A stretch of 64,000 nt of DNA from Flavobacterium sp. KACC 22763. Lineage in GTDB: Bacteria; Bacteroidota; Bacteroidia; Flavobacteriales; Flavobacteriaceae. The stretch lies in assembly GCF_028736155.1 (NCBI RefSeq), contig NZ_CP117879.1:4836001-4900000 (forward strand). Direction: 5' to 3'. Shown piece by piece: positions 51,542 to 61,403 of the stretch. A model generated the notes under the pieces. That model ran no database searches and had not been told where the DNA came from. It worked only from the letters and a program-made list of their open reading frames with translations. Each line of letters opens with the position of its first letter. Positions within the stretch are counted from its first letter, which is position 1. The position numbers and the translations under genes were made by a program.

Positions 51542-54500
51542 GTGAAAGCAAAAGGACTGTTTCTCGTATTTTTTGTGTTTTTTATTTTTCAATCTTGTGG
51601 CAGAAAATCAGCTGCCGATTTCAATTCAGATTTTTCATTATTCAAAGATTACATTACCAGTTTTACAGGCGGTATTGTCTCTTCGGATTCGGATATTCGT
51701 GTAGTTTTGGCTTTCGATAAAAATGATTGGAAACCTAATCAGGAATTAGATGACGATTTGTTTGATATTTCGCCAAGTGTTCACGGAAAAGTCATAGCGC
51801 TTTCAACAAATACTTTAGCTTTTATTCCAGAGAAAAAGCTCAAAATGGGTACAGAATATCAAGTTACTTTAAACTTAGATAAACTGACTGCAATTCCAAA
51901 AGAGAAAGAAAAAGAACTTTCTAAATTCAATTTTACAGTTAAAACGGTTAAACAGGATTTTACCATCAATACTGGCGATATTCAGTCGTATAGTAAAGAG
52001 TATCAATATTTAAATTGTACTTTAAAAACAGCAGATAATATTGATTTGGAAACCGCAATTAAGCTGGTTCAAGCCAAACATAATGGAAACGATCTTAAGA
52101 TTAAGTTTGATAAAAATGTATCTTCAGGAAAGGAATTTCATTTTATAATTGACAGCATTCAACGTCAATCAGAAGCTTCAAATCTAGAAATTATTTATGA
52201 TGGAAATGATTTTGATATTGATCAGAAAGGACAAATCGATTTCCCGATTACAAGCATTAATGAATTTAAAGTTATAAAAGTTGAAGTTCCAGACGGAAAC
52301 AATCAGCAGGTTTTAATTAATTTCTCAGAACCTTTAGAAAAAGGGCAGGATTTTGCTGGATTGGTTTCAATTCAAAACACTAATAATCTGAAGTTTTCGA
52401 CCCAAGGAAATTTACTAAAAGTATATTTTACCAATCAAAATGCTCCTAAAAAAGCAGAACCAGTAACGGTTGTTGCAGAAGAGACTGTTGCAGTAGCGGT
52501 AGATTCAGCTGCTGTTGTGGTTGATTCTGCAGCAGTTGCAGTAGATTCGGCTGCAGCAGTTGTGGAAGAAGCCGTTGAATATGTGCCAGGCGAAGAACCG
52601 GAACAGGTTGTAACGGGTGAATTATTATTGGAAGTTTTTCAGGGAATAGAAAGTCAATATGGTAAAAAATTAGAAAACAATTACAGCGAAAAAATCTCTT
52701 TCGACCAGATAAAACCAAATGTTCGTTTTATTAAAAACGGAACAATTCTGCCAAGTTCAAACAATTTAAAATTGAATTTTGAGGCTGTAAATCTAAGTGC
52801 AGTTGACGTAAAGGTTTATAAAATCTACAAGAATAATATTCTGCAATTTCTTCAATATAACGAATTAAATGGCGGACAGAATCTCAAAAAAGTAGCACAG
52901 CCAATTGCCAAAACAACGCTGAATTTAAGGGAAAGCACACTCGTAAATCTTTCGAAATGGAATACGTATGCTTTAGATTTATCTAAAATCATTAAACCAG
53001 AACCAGGAGCGATTTACAGAGTTGAATTTGTTTATAAAAAGAAATATTCGCTTTATAAATGCGAAACATCAGAAGGGAATGACGATGAAGCCGAGGAAGA
53101 AGAAGTTGATGAAAATGATGTAAACTACAGCGGAAACTCTTACGACGATTATTACTATTATGATGATTACGACTGGAGAGAAAGTCAGGATCCTTGTACA
53201 GGTTCTTATTTCTACAATGCTAGAATTGCTACTAATATTTTAGCATCAGATTTAGGAGTTATTGCTAAAAGAGGTGAAAATAAATCGTATTTATTTGCTG
53301 TAAATAATATTGTTACAACTGAGCCAGTTTCAAACGCAAGAGTTGATTTATACAACTTTCAACAGCAAAAAATAGCAACAGAAGCAACTAGCAGCGAAGG
53401 AATTGCTTCTTTCCAATTGGATAAATTCGCTTATTTCGCAATTGTAACTTTAGGAGATCAATCAACTTATGTGAAATTAGATGACGGACTTTCATTGTCT
53501 GTAAGTAATTTTGATGTTGCCGGAGAGACTTTGCAAAAAGGTTTAAAAGGATTTATTTATGGAGAAAGAGGTGTTTGGCGTCCGGGAGATAATTTGTATC
53601 TGTCATTTATTTTGAATGATGCGGCAAATAAACTTCCGAAATCACATCCAATTAAATTCAGATTAAATGATCCGAATGGCAAAACAGTTTATCAAACCGT
53701 TCAAAAAACAAATGATTTAAATCATTATGCTTTTATAGTACCAACAAACCAAGATGCGCCTACAGGAAATTGGGAAGCCATGGTAAGTGTTGGTGGCGCT
53801 AAATTCTATAAGAGTATTAAGATTGAAACCATCAAGCCGAATCGTTTAAAAATCAAAAATACATTTAGCAGAAAAACACTTTCGGCTTCGTATCCAAATA
53901 CAGACAATCTTGAGGTAACATGGCTTCACGGTGCAATTGCTAAGAATTTGAATGTAGAAATGCAGGCGAAATTCTCTCAGCAGGCAACCACTTTTAAAGG
54001 TTATGAAAAATATACTTTTGATGATTTAGCGCGTCAGTTTAGTACAGAAGAAATCAATGTTTTCTCTGGGAAATTGAATGAAAGCGGAAAGGCTTCAGTA
54101 AATATTCAGCCAAGATTGCAAGGTCAAGCACCTGGAATGTTGCGTGCATCATTCATTACAAAAGTGTATGAAGAAGGAGGAGATTTTAGTACAGATGTAA
54201 TGTCAACAACTTATTCTCCGTATAAAACGTATGTTGGACTTAAAACGCCTGAGCTAAACAAATACAGCATGCTTGAAACGAGAGCAAACAATCGTTTTGA
54301 TGTGGTAACGGTTGATGAAAACGGAAGACCAAAATCAGTTCGTAATCTCGAAGTAAGAGTTTACAAAGTAGACTGGAGATGGTGGTGGGATTCTTCGAGC
54401 GATAATTTATCAAATTACAACTCATCGAATGCAACGACTTCATACAAAACATTTGTAATCAATACTGACTCAAGCGGAAAAGGAAGTTTCCAATTTGCTT

Positions 54501-57229
54501 TGACAGACGAAGAATGGGGACGCTACTTAATTCGTGTTGAAGATGGTGAAAGCGGACATGCGGCTTCTTTAACTGTAAATATAGACTGGCCAATCTGGTC
54601 TGGAAAAACACGAAACAGAGATGCTTCAACGGCCAATATGTTAGTTTTTTCTACCGATAAAAAGAATTACGCAGTTGGAGAAAAAGCACAAATTTCTTTC
54701 CCTTCAAGTGAAGGTGGGCGTGCTTTAATTTCTATCGAAAACGGATCGCGAGTTGTGCAGACTATTTGGGCTGAAACTAAAAACGGAGAAACAAAAGTTG
54801 AAGTTCCGATTACAGGAGCAATGGCTCCAAACGTATATTTCAATATCACGTTATTGCAACCTCATGCTTCAACCAAAAATGATTCGCCAATTCGTATGTA
54901 TGGAATTGTACCGATTGAAGTGGTAGATAAAAATACCATTTTGGCACCAACTCTTAATATGCCAGATGTTTTAAGACCAGAACAGCCGTTTACAGTAAAA
55001 GTGGGTGAGAAATCAGGTAAAGAAATGACTTATACAATTGCAGTTGTCGATGAAGGACTTTTGGATTTAACTCGTTTTAAAACGCCAAATGCATGGGATA
55101 GTTTCTATGTTCGGGAAGCTTTAGGTGTAAAAACTTGGGATATTTATGATGATGTAATTGGTGCTTATGGCGGAAAAATAAACCAGATTTTCAGTATTGG
55201 TGGTGACCAGGATTTAGGAGGCGGAAAAGCTAAAAAAGCCAACCGTTTTAAACCTGTTGTATTGTATTACGGACCATTTAAATTAGGAAAAGGAGAAACA
55301 AAATCGCATGAATTAAAACTCCCTAAATACATTGGTTCAGTTAGAACAATGGTGGTTGCGGGAGATGCAAAAACAAGCGCTTACGGAAGTGTTGAGAAAG
55401 CAACACAGGTTAAGAGTCCGCTGATGGTATTGGCTTCGTTACCAAGAAAAATTTCGCCATCAGAAAAAGTGACATTGCCTGTGACGGTTTTCGCAACTGA
55501 AAATAAAATCAAAAATGTTTCAATTCAGGTTAAAACGAGTAACGGATTGAAAGTTATGGGAAGTGCGGTTCAAAAATTAAGTTTTGCACAGCCGGATGAG
55601 AAAATGGCTTATTTTAATTTGGTTGTAGGTTCTGCGACTGGAATTGCGAAAGTTCAGGTAATTGCAACATCTGGAAGCGAGAAATCGGTTTATGATGTTG
55701 AAATCGACATGACAAATCCGAATCCAGTTACAAGTACATTTACAGATGTTGTTTTATCTCCAAATAGCACTAAAACAATTTCATGGAAAACATTTGGAAT
55801 TGCTGGAAGTAATAAAGCAAGATTAGAAGTTTCGTCAATGCCATCAATGAATTTGAATGGAAGATTGCAATTTTTGATTCAGTATCCACATGGATGTGTA
55901 GAGCAGACTACGTCATCAGTTTTCCCTCAATTGTACTTAGGAGACGTGGCAGATATTGATGCGAAACGTAAAGATCTGATTCAGAAAAACGTTGCTGCTG
56001 GAATTGCCAGATTGGGTAATTTCCAGTTATCAAACGGCGGATTGCCTTACTGGCAAGGAAATGCGATTGCAGACGATTGGGGAACTTCTTATGCAGGACA
56101 TTTCTTGATTGAAGCAGAGAAAAAAGGTTATGTGTTACCGATTAATTTCAAATCAAAATGGTTATCATATCAGCAGAAAGAAGCGAAACAATGGCGTTTT
56201 GAACCTAAATACGGAAATGATTTAGCTCAAGCGTATCGTTTGTACACTTTGGCTCTGGCAGGAAATGCCGATTTATCATCAATGAACAGATTGCGTGAAA
56301 CAAAAGGTATTTCAAACGAAAGTATGCTTCGTCTGGCAGCCGCTTATGTTTTAGCTGGACAAAAATCGGCTGGACAAAGTTTATTCTTGAGAACAAGCAT
56401 TGATGGAAGTTCAGACGGATATAGCTATTACTATTATGGTTCAAGCGAAAGAAACAGAGCAATGGCTTTGGAAACGATGCTTTTATTAGACCAAAAACAA
56501 AAAGCATTTGTAACAGCTTCTAAATTAGCTAAAGAAATGTCAGCAAATCAATGGATGAGTACACAGACAACTGCTTACTGTCTATACGCAATGTCGAAAT
56601 TTGCAGTAAGCAATGGTCCAAAAGGAATTAATATTCAGTTTAGTAAAAACGGAAAAGGAGAGACCATAAACACAGGTAAATCGGTTGCAGATCGTAGTTT
56701 GTCTGTTGCTTCGGGGACAAACAGTATTACGCTTAAAAATAATAAAGCCAATACGGTTTATGTTCGTGTATTGAACACTGGAATATTGCCAATAGGACAA
56801 GAAAATGCGGTTCAAAGTGATGTTACAGCTTCTATTGTTTTCAAAAATAGAAAAGGAAGTGTAATCAATGTGTCAAGAATCAATCAGGGAACTGAATTTG
56901 TTGCTGAGGTTACAATTAAAAACCAAAGAGGAGAAAGCGTTCAAAATGTTGCATTATCGCAAATTCTGCCTTCAGGATTCGAAATTGTAAATACTCGTTT
57001 TACAGATTATGGAGATGCGGTAAACAACATCGCTGATTATATTGATATTCGCGATGACAGAACTAATTTCTATTTTGGTATGAAAGCCAGAGAAACCAAA
57101 GTCTTTAGAATTCTGTTAAACGCATCATACTTAGGAAACTATTATTTGCCTGGATTACAATGCGAAGCGATGTATGATAATACTTTCTTGGCAAGAACAA
57201 AAGGATTCTGGGTTGAGGTGGTGAAATAA
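51542..57229 (+). CDS. Bacterial alpha-2-macroglobulin lipoprotein
   Basis: This 1895-residue protein traps proteases in the periplasm. It has a lipoprotein signal (FIFQSC, Cys19), macroglobulin-like domains, the MG1-type ERGVWRPGDNLYLSF segment near residue 676, and the thioester motif Cys1452-Val-Glu-Gln1455 (HGCVEQ) followed by the alpha-alpha thioester domain. Start is GTG 51542. Between about 305 and 350 lies a Val-Asp-Ser-Ala repeat, and about 515-555 an acidic, Tyr-rich tract, both likely linkers. pbpC follows, as in the known YfhM-PbpC pairing, where the two are thought to guard and repair the wall after attack. Confidence 0.93.
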   Translation: MKAKGLFLVFFVFFIFQSCGRKSAADFNSDFSLFKDYITSFTGGIVSSDSDIRVVLAFDKNDWKPNQELDDDLFDISPSVHGKVIALSTNTLAFIPEKKLKMGTEYQVTLNLDKLTAIPKEKEKELSKFNFTVKTVKQDFTINTGDIQSYSKEYQYLNCTLKTADNIDLETAIKLVQAKHNGNDLKIKFDKNVSSGKEFHFIIDSIQRQSEASNLEIIYDGNDFDIDQKGQIDFPITSINEFKVIKVEVPDGNNQQVLINFSEPLEKGQDFAGLVSIQNTNNLKFSTQGNLLKVYFTNQNAPKKAEPVTVVAEETVAVAVDSAAVVVDSAAVAVDSAAAVVEEAVEYVPGEEPEQVVTGELLLEVFQGIESQYGKKLENNYSEKISFDQIKPNVRFIKNGTILPSSNNLKLNFEAVNLSAVDVKVYKIYKNNILQFLQYNELNGGQNLKKVAQPIAKTTLNLRESTLVNLSKWNTYALDLSKIIKPEPGAIYRVEFVYKKKYSLYKCETSEGNDDEAEEEEVDENDVNYSGNSYDDYYYYDDYDWRESQDPCTGSYFYNARIATNILASDLGVIAKRGENKSYLFAVNNIVTTEPVSNARVDLYNFQQQKIATEATSSEGIASFQLDKFAYFAIVTLGDQSTYVKLDDGLSLSVSNFDVAGETLQKGLKGFIYGERGVWRPGDNLYLSFILNDAANKLPKSHPIKFRLNDPNGKTVYQTVQKTNDLNHYAFIVPTNQDAPTGNWEAMVSVGGAKFYKSIKIETIKPNRLKIKNTFSRKTLSASYPNTDNLEVTWLHGAIAKNLNVEMQAKFSQQATTFKGYEKYTFDDLARQFSTEEINVFSGKLNESGKASVNIQPRLQGQAPGMLRASFITKVYEEGGDFSTDVMSTTYSPYKTYVGLKTPELNKYSMLETRANNRFDVVTVDENGRPKSVRNLEVRVYKVDWRWWWDSSSDNLSNYNSSNATTSYKTFVINTDSSGKGSFQFALTDEEWGRYLIRVEDGESGHAASLTVNIDWPIWSGKTRNRDASTANMLVFSTDKKNYAVGEKAQISFPSSEGGRALISIENGSRVVQTIWAETKNGETKVEVPITGAMAPNVYFNITLLQPHASTKNDSPIRMYGIVPIEVVDKNTILAPTLNMPDVLRPEQPFTVKVGEKSGKEMTYTIAVVDEGLLDLTRFKTPNAWDSFYVREALGVKTWDIYDDVIGAYGGKINQIFSIGGDQDLGGGKAKKANRFKPVVLYYGPFKLGKGETKSHELKLPKYIGSVRTMVVAGDAKTSAYGSVEKATQVKSPLMVLASLPRKISPSEKVTLPVTVFATENKIKNVSIQVKTSNGLKVMGSAVQKLSFAQPDEKMAYFNLVVGSATGIAKVQVIATSGSEKSVYDVEIDMTNPNPVTSTFTDVVLSPNSTKTISWKTFGIAGSNKARLEVSSMPSMNLNGRLQFLIQYPHGCVEQTTSSVFPQLYLGDVADIDAKRKDLIQKNVAAGIARLGNFQLSNGGLPYWQGNAIADDWGTSYAGHFLIEAEKKGYVLPINFKSKWLSYQQKEAKQWRFEPKYGNDLAQAYRLYTLALAGNADLSSMNRLRETKGISNESMLRLAAAYVLAGQKSAGQSLFLRTSIDGSSDGYSYYYYGSSERNRAMALETMLLLDQKQKAFVTASKLAKEMSANQWMSTQTTAYCLYAMSKFAVSNGPKGINIQFSKNGKGETINTGKSVADRSLSVASGTNSITLKNNKANTVYVRVLNTGILPIGQENAVQSDVTASIVFKNRKGSVINVSRINQGTEFVAEVTIKNQRGESVQNVALSQILPSGFEIVNTRFTDYGDAVNNIADYIDIRDDRTNFYFGMKARETKVFRILLNASYLGNYYLPGLQCEAMYDNTFLARTKGFWVEVVK

Positions 57230-57237
57230 AATTGTTA

Positions 57238-57289
57238 GCCACGAATTCACGAATTAATTTGTTATAATTTAAATTAGTGAATTCGTAGC
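57238..57289. repeat. Inverted repeat between the macroglobulin gene and pbpC
   Basis: GCCACGAATTCAC and GTGAATTCGTAGC enclose AT-rich sequence. It occupies nearly the whole 74-base gap and ends 14 bases before the pbpC start. Confidence 0.75.
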
Positions 57290-57303
57290 GAAAAAAAATA
57301 ATA

Positions 57304-59679
57304 TTGAAAAATAAACTAAAAGCGTTTCTCCAACGCATTCTAAATTGGATAAAAAGAAACAAAATAAAATCAGCAATTGCATTTATGCTCTTGCTGATTT
57401 ACTATTTTTCGATACCTCGAACTTTATTCAAAGAACCATATTCAACCGTAATAGAAAGTAAAGAAGGAGAACTTCTAGGGGCTAAAATTGCCAGAGACGG
57501 ACAATGGCGTTTTCCTGCGCAAGATAGTGTTCCCGACAAATTCAAGAAATGTATTGTGTATTTTGAAGATGAGTATTTTTATAAACATCCTGGTTTCAAT
57601 CCCGGTGCAATGATAAATGCTTTTAAACAAAATAGAAAAGCAGGAAAAGTAGTCAGAGGGGGAAGTACATTGACGCAACAAGTAATCAGACTTTCCCGAA
57701 AAGGAAAAAATAGAACTTACTTTGAAAAATTAATAGAAATAATTCTCGCTACAAGATTAGAGTTAGGCTATTCTAAAAATGAAATTCTTGAAATGTATGC
57801 AGCACACGCGCCTTTTGGAGGAAATGTTGTGGGGTTGGAAATGGCTTCATGGCGTTATTTTGGCGTTCAGTCCAATCAATTATCATGGGCTGAAAATGCG
57901 GTTTTGGCCGTTTTGCCCAATGCGCCAAGTTTAATTTATCCAGGAAAAAATCAAATAAAATTACTCAACAAACGAAACCGACTTTTATTAAAACTGCATC
58001 AAGAAGGCATAATCGATAAGCAGACGTATGAACTTTCAATAGAAGAACCTCTACCTCAAAAACCATACGATCTGCCTCAAATTGCGCCTCATTTACTGCA
58101 GAGAGTGGCAAAAAATGAAGAAGGAACAAGAGTAAAGACAACAATTGATTATGCGTTGCAAAATCGTGTGAATCAAATTGCACGATATTATTACAATCAG
58201 TATAAACAGAATGAAGTGCATAATTTGGCCATTTTGGTAATTGATGTTCAGAGCAGAAACGTAATGAGTTATGTTGGAAACTCTCCAGCAGATGTGGATC
58301 ATCAAAAAGATGTTGATATTATTGATGCGCCAAGAAGTACAGGAAGTATTTTAAAACCTCTTTTGTATGGAGCGATGTTAGATGACGGTGAGTTATTGCC
58401 GAATACTTTAGTGGCCGATATTCCAACGCAAATTTCTGGATATACACCTCAAAATTTTAATTTGACATTTGACGGAGCTGTTCCCGCACATCGCGCTTTG
58501 TCACGTTCGCTGAATATTCCAGCGGTTTTAATGCTTCAGGAGTTTACTGTAAACAAATTTTATGAAGAATTACAGAAGTTTAAATTAAAGAACATTAATA
58601 AAACACCCGATCATTACGGTTTATCGCTTATTTTAGGAGGAGCAGAAAGTAATTTGTGGGATTTATGCCGAACGTACGCGAATCTTTCATCTACGGTCAA
58701 TTATTACACTAAAAATAAAGGGCAATATAGAACCAACGAGTTTACAGAGCTCAATTATAAAAACGATTTTAAGCCCGATTTTGGCTCTGAAACTGATCAA
58801 AAGAATATTCTAGGCGCAGGATCAATTTGGTTGACGTATAACGCAATGGAAGAGGTAAATAGGCCCGAAGGAGATGAAGCTTGGAAATTTTATGACAGTT
58901 CGCTTAAAATTGCTTGGAAAACGGGAACAAGTTTCGGAAATCGAGATGCGTGGGCAATTGGAACAAACTCAAGATATGTAGTAGGAATTTGGGTTGGAAA
59001 TGCAACTGGAGAAGGAAGGCCAACTTTGACAGGAGTAACCAGTGCCGCGCCAATTTTATTTGATGTTTTTAATTTGCTGCCAAGACAAAGATGGTTTGAT
59101 ACGCCTTATAGCGATTTGGCTGAAGTTGAGGTTTGCCGTTTAAGCGGTTATTTGGCAAAAGACAATTGCCCGAAAATTAAGCAATGGGTTACTAAAAAAG
59201 GAAAATCGACTAAGGTCTGTCCATATCATAGAACGATTCATTTAGATAAAACAGAGCAGTTTCAGGTAAACAGTAGTTGTGAAAATATCGATAATATTGT
59301 TACTAAAAACTGGTTTGTACTGCCTCCTGTTATGGCTTGGTATTACAAAAGTCAGCATATTGAGTATTTACCATTGCCTCCATTCAAAGAAGGTTGCGAG
59401 GGAACGCAAACCACAACAATGGATTTTATTTACCCAAAAGCCAATAGTAAAATCTATTTGACAAAGGATTTTAATAGCAATGTGCAGCCCGTAATTTTGA
59501 AAGTAGCGTATTCTGAAAGAGATAAAGAGTTATTTTGGTATGTAGATGATGTTTATAAAGCGACCACAAAAACCTTTCATGAACTGCCAATTACTCCCAC
59601 AACGGGAATACATTACATAACAGTTGTAGATGCTTCTGGTAATGAAATAAGACGTAGAATTGAAATTGTTAGAGAATAA
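57304..59679 (+). CDS. pbpC: Penicillin-binding protein 1C
   Basis: The 791-residue membrane enzyme has one N-terminal helix (about 22-40), a glycosyltransferase-51 domain (FEDEYFYKHPG near 83, RGGSTLTQQ near 118), a transpeptidase domain (SILK in RSTGSILKP, SRSLN, KTGTS near 540) and a C-terminal BiPBP-like domain (about 700-791). The start is TTG 57304. It partners the alpha-2-macroglobulin gene upstream. The transpeptidase motifs look complete. Confidence 0.95.
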   Translation: MKNKLKAFLQRILNWIKRNKIKSAIAFMLLLIYYFSIPRTLFKEPYSTVIESKEGELLGAKIARDGQWRFPAQDSVPDKFKKCIVYFEDEYFYKHPGFNPGAMINAFKQNRKAGKVVRGGSTLTQQVIRLSRKGKNRTYFEKLIEIILATRLELGYSKNEILEMYAAHAPFGGNVVGLEMASWRYFGVQSNQLSWAENAVLAVLPNAPSLIYPGKNQIKLLNKRNRLLLKLHQEGIIDKQTYELSIEEPLPQKPYDLPQIAPHLLQRVAKNEEGTRVKTTIDYALQNRVNQIARYYYNQYKQNEVHNLAILVIDVQSRNVMSYVGNSPADVDHQKDVDIIDAPRSTGSILKPLLYGAMLDDGELLPNTLVADIPTQISGYTPQNFNLTFDGAVPAHRALSRSLNIPAVLMLQEFTVNKFYEELQKFKLKNINKTPDHYGLSLILGGAESNLWDLCRTYANLSSTVNYYTKNKGQYRTNEFTELNYKNDFKPDFGSETDQKNILGAGSIWLTYNAMEEVNRPEGDEAWKFYDSSLKIAWKTGTSFGNRDAWAIGTNSRYVVGIWVGNATGEGRPTLTGVTSAAPILFDVFNLLPRQRWFDTPYSDLAEVEVCRLSGYLAKDNCPKIKQWVTKKGKSTKVCPYHRTIHLDKTEQFQVNSSCENIDNIVTKNWFVLPPVMAWYYKSQHIEYLPLPPFKEGCEGTQTTTMDFIYPKANSKIYLTKDFNSNVQPVILKVAYSERDKELFWYVDDVYKATTKTFHELPITPTTGIHYITVVDASGNEIRRRIEIVRE

Positions 59680-59692
59680 TAACGTTTAAAAA

Positions 59693-60454
59693 TTACATGA
59701 ATTTCATTGGAAGAATCGCATCTTTATTTTTTGTTAACCTAATATTTAAACCAAATAAAAGCCCCTTAATTACTGGAGCCTTTTCATAACTAAAAGGTTG
59801 TGAATAACCAAGTCCGAAGTCTATCGCATTTAACCATGATAAGCCGACTAATGTATAAGCATGTTTATTTGATGCGCCAGCTTTACAAAACCAGCCAGTT
59901 TTTGAATTGTAGGCCAAATGAAGATCTGGAAGTCCATAATATTTGTCACTGTAACTGTTTGTAATTCCGTACCCGGCACCTATGAAGAGTTTGTTGTCAC
60001 TATAGCAATCTAAACAAAATTCCATACCTGCAGTTAAAAGACTTTTGTTGGCAATTGAATAATTTAAATAAAGTATAGGCCAGTCTGGGATTCTAAATTT
60101 TGATGAAGTATTGTATTCTCTATAGTTAAATTCTCTCGTTTCAATTGTGTCGTCGTTTTCATTATGCCATTTTGCTTTCCCAACTAAATAATCACCATTG
60201 TAATCTTTAGAATAGCCTTGAAATTGTATTTTATTACTATTTAAATAGTAATCTTTAATTGTAAAAAGAGAGTCGATGTTTTTTATTTTATAACCTACAG
60301 CATCTTTTGTTTTTACTTTTAGAGGTTTAATTCGGTAATAAATAGCAGCTTCCTTACTGCTTATTTTCCAGTTTTTGTCAAAAAAGATTGTGTCATTTTG
60401 AGCAGACAATGGAGCAAGTAACATTAGGAAGATTATAGTGATGTAGGTTTTCAT
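59693..60454 (-). CDS. Secreted protein of unknown function, paralogue B
   Basis: A 253-residue protein with signal peptide (cut near LSAQ) that is similar throughout to the gene directly upstream. Shared segments are QNDTIFF, YYRIKPLKVKTK, LNYSIA.KSLLTAG.EFCLDC, and YYGLPDLHLA. The C-terminal half has barrel-like or beta-sheet strands. The two cysteines (FCLDC) are kept in both. I do not recognise the family. Confidence 0.7.
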   Translation of the reverse strand: MKTYITIIFLMLLAPLSAQNDTIFFDKNWKISSKEAAIYYRIKPLKVKTKDAVGYKIKNIDSLFTIKDYYLNSNKIQFQGYSKDYNGDYLVGKAKWHNENDDTIETREFNYREYNTSSKFRIPDWPILYLNYSIANKSLLTAGMEFCLDCYSDNKLFIGAGYGITNSYSDKYYGLPDLHLAYNSKTGWFCKAGASNKHAYTLVGLSWLNAIDFGLGYSQPFSYEKAPVIKGLLFGLNIRLTKNKDAILPMKFM

Positions 60455-60467
60455 TTGTTTAAGTTAT

Positions 60468-61256
60468 TTAGTAGCCCATAAATTGGCTGTAAGCTTTTCG
60501 ATTTTTTGTAAATCTTAAATTAAGACTCATCGTAAATCCTTCAAATGCAGGAGCTTTATCTGGGTTATACGGTAAGGAATATCCAAGCCCTAAATCTATG
60601 AAATTCATTAGGGATAATCCTCCCATTATATAACCATTTTTGTGGGTTGTTCCTATTTTTGCAAATAATATTGAGACATTGCGTGATAAATGCAGGTCAG
60701 GTAAACCATAGTATTGTCCGTTGTAGCTATTTGTAACACCGTATCCAATGCCTAAAAAAAGTTTATTGTTGGTTTTGCAGTCCAAACAAAATTCATAACC
60801 TGCAGTTAGAAGGCTTTTGTCAGCAATGCTATAATTTAAATAAGTAATTGGCGCTCTGGGTACTCTAAATGTTCCTGGGGCAGGTTTGTTGAAATCTCTT
60901 GAATAAAGAACAGTACCATCTTCTTTAAACCATTTTGCTTTTCCGACATTATTGTTTCCCTCAACATCTTTTGTGTAGCCTTCGAATTGTAAAGTATTAT
61001 TTTTTACGTAGTAATCTTTAATAACATAAAGTGAATCTACATATTGTATTTTTCGCCCAATAGCTTTTTTGGTTTTTATTTTTGTAGGTTTTAATCGGTA
61101 ATAAATAGCAGAATCTTTTACAGTAGTTTTCCATTCTGGATTAAAAAAAATAGTGTCATTTTGAGCCAATAGTTTGAATGAAAATAAAAAAAGAATAACC
61201 AAGTAATGAATGTTTTTTGTTTTGGTTAACGAAAAAAGACGTGTGGCAGCTGTCAT
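60468..61256 (-). CDS. Secreted protein of unknown function, paralogue A
   Basis: The 262-residue first gene of a tandem pair; 13 bases separate it from its paralogue. The signal peptide may start at an inner Met-less region (IHYLVILFLFSFKLLAQ), so the real N terminus may be shorter than the ATG used here. It shares FCLDC, YGVTNSYNGQYYGLPDLHL and GLSLMNFIDLGLGYSLPY with paralogue B. Function is unknown. Confidence 0.68.
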   Translation of the reverse strand: MTAATRLFSLTKTKNIHYLVILFLFSFKLLAQNDTIFFNPEWKTTVKDSAIYYRLKPTKIKTKKAIGRKIQYVDSLYVIKDYYVKNNTLQFEGYTKDVEGNNNVGKAKWFKEDGTVLYSRDFNKPAPGTFRVPRAPITYLNYSIADKSLLTAGYEFCLDCKTNNKLFLGIGYGVTNSYNGQYYGLPDLHLSRNVSILFAKIGTTHKNGYIMGGLSLMNFIDLGLGYSLPYNPDKAPAFEGFTMSLNLRFTKNRKAYSQFMGY

Positions 61257-61368
61257 ATAAATCGATTAAAATATGGCAAACATAATGTGTGGTAGGCAAT
61301 TAGATGGCTGATAGAAGTTTTTTATATGCTATTATAAGACATAAAATGTGTTGTAAAAAAGCACAAAA

Positions 61369-61396
61369 AAACCGCCAATCTTTCGAAAGGCGGTTT
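61369..61396 (-). terminator. Terminator of the RNase G gene
   Basis: Stem AAACCGCC / GGCGGTTT with a second inner CTTTCGAAAG palindrome; on the minus strand it is followed by T. Confidence 0.88.
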
Positions 61397-61403
61397 GATG
61401 TTT

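Noticed and set aside
52446..52718. A 90-codon minus-strand frame rich in Leu and Gln
   Set aside because: It is the antisense of the Val-Asp-Ser-Ala repeat in the macroglobulin gene.
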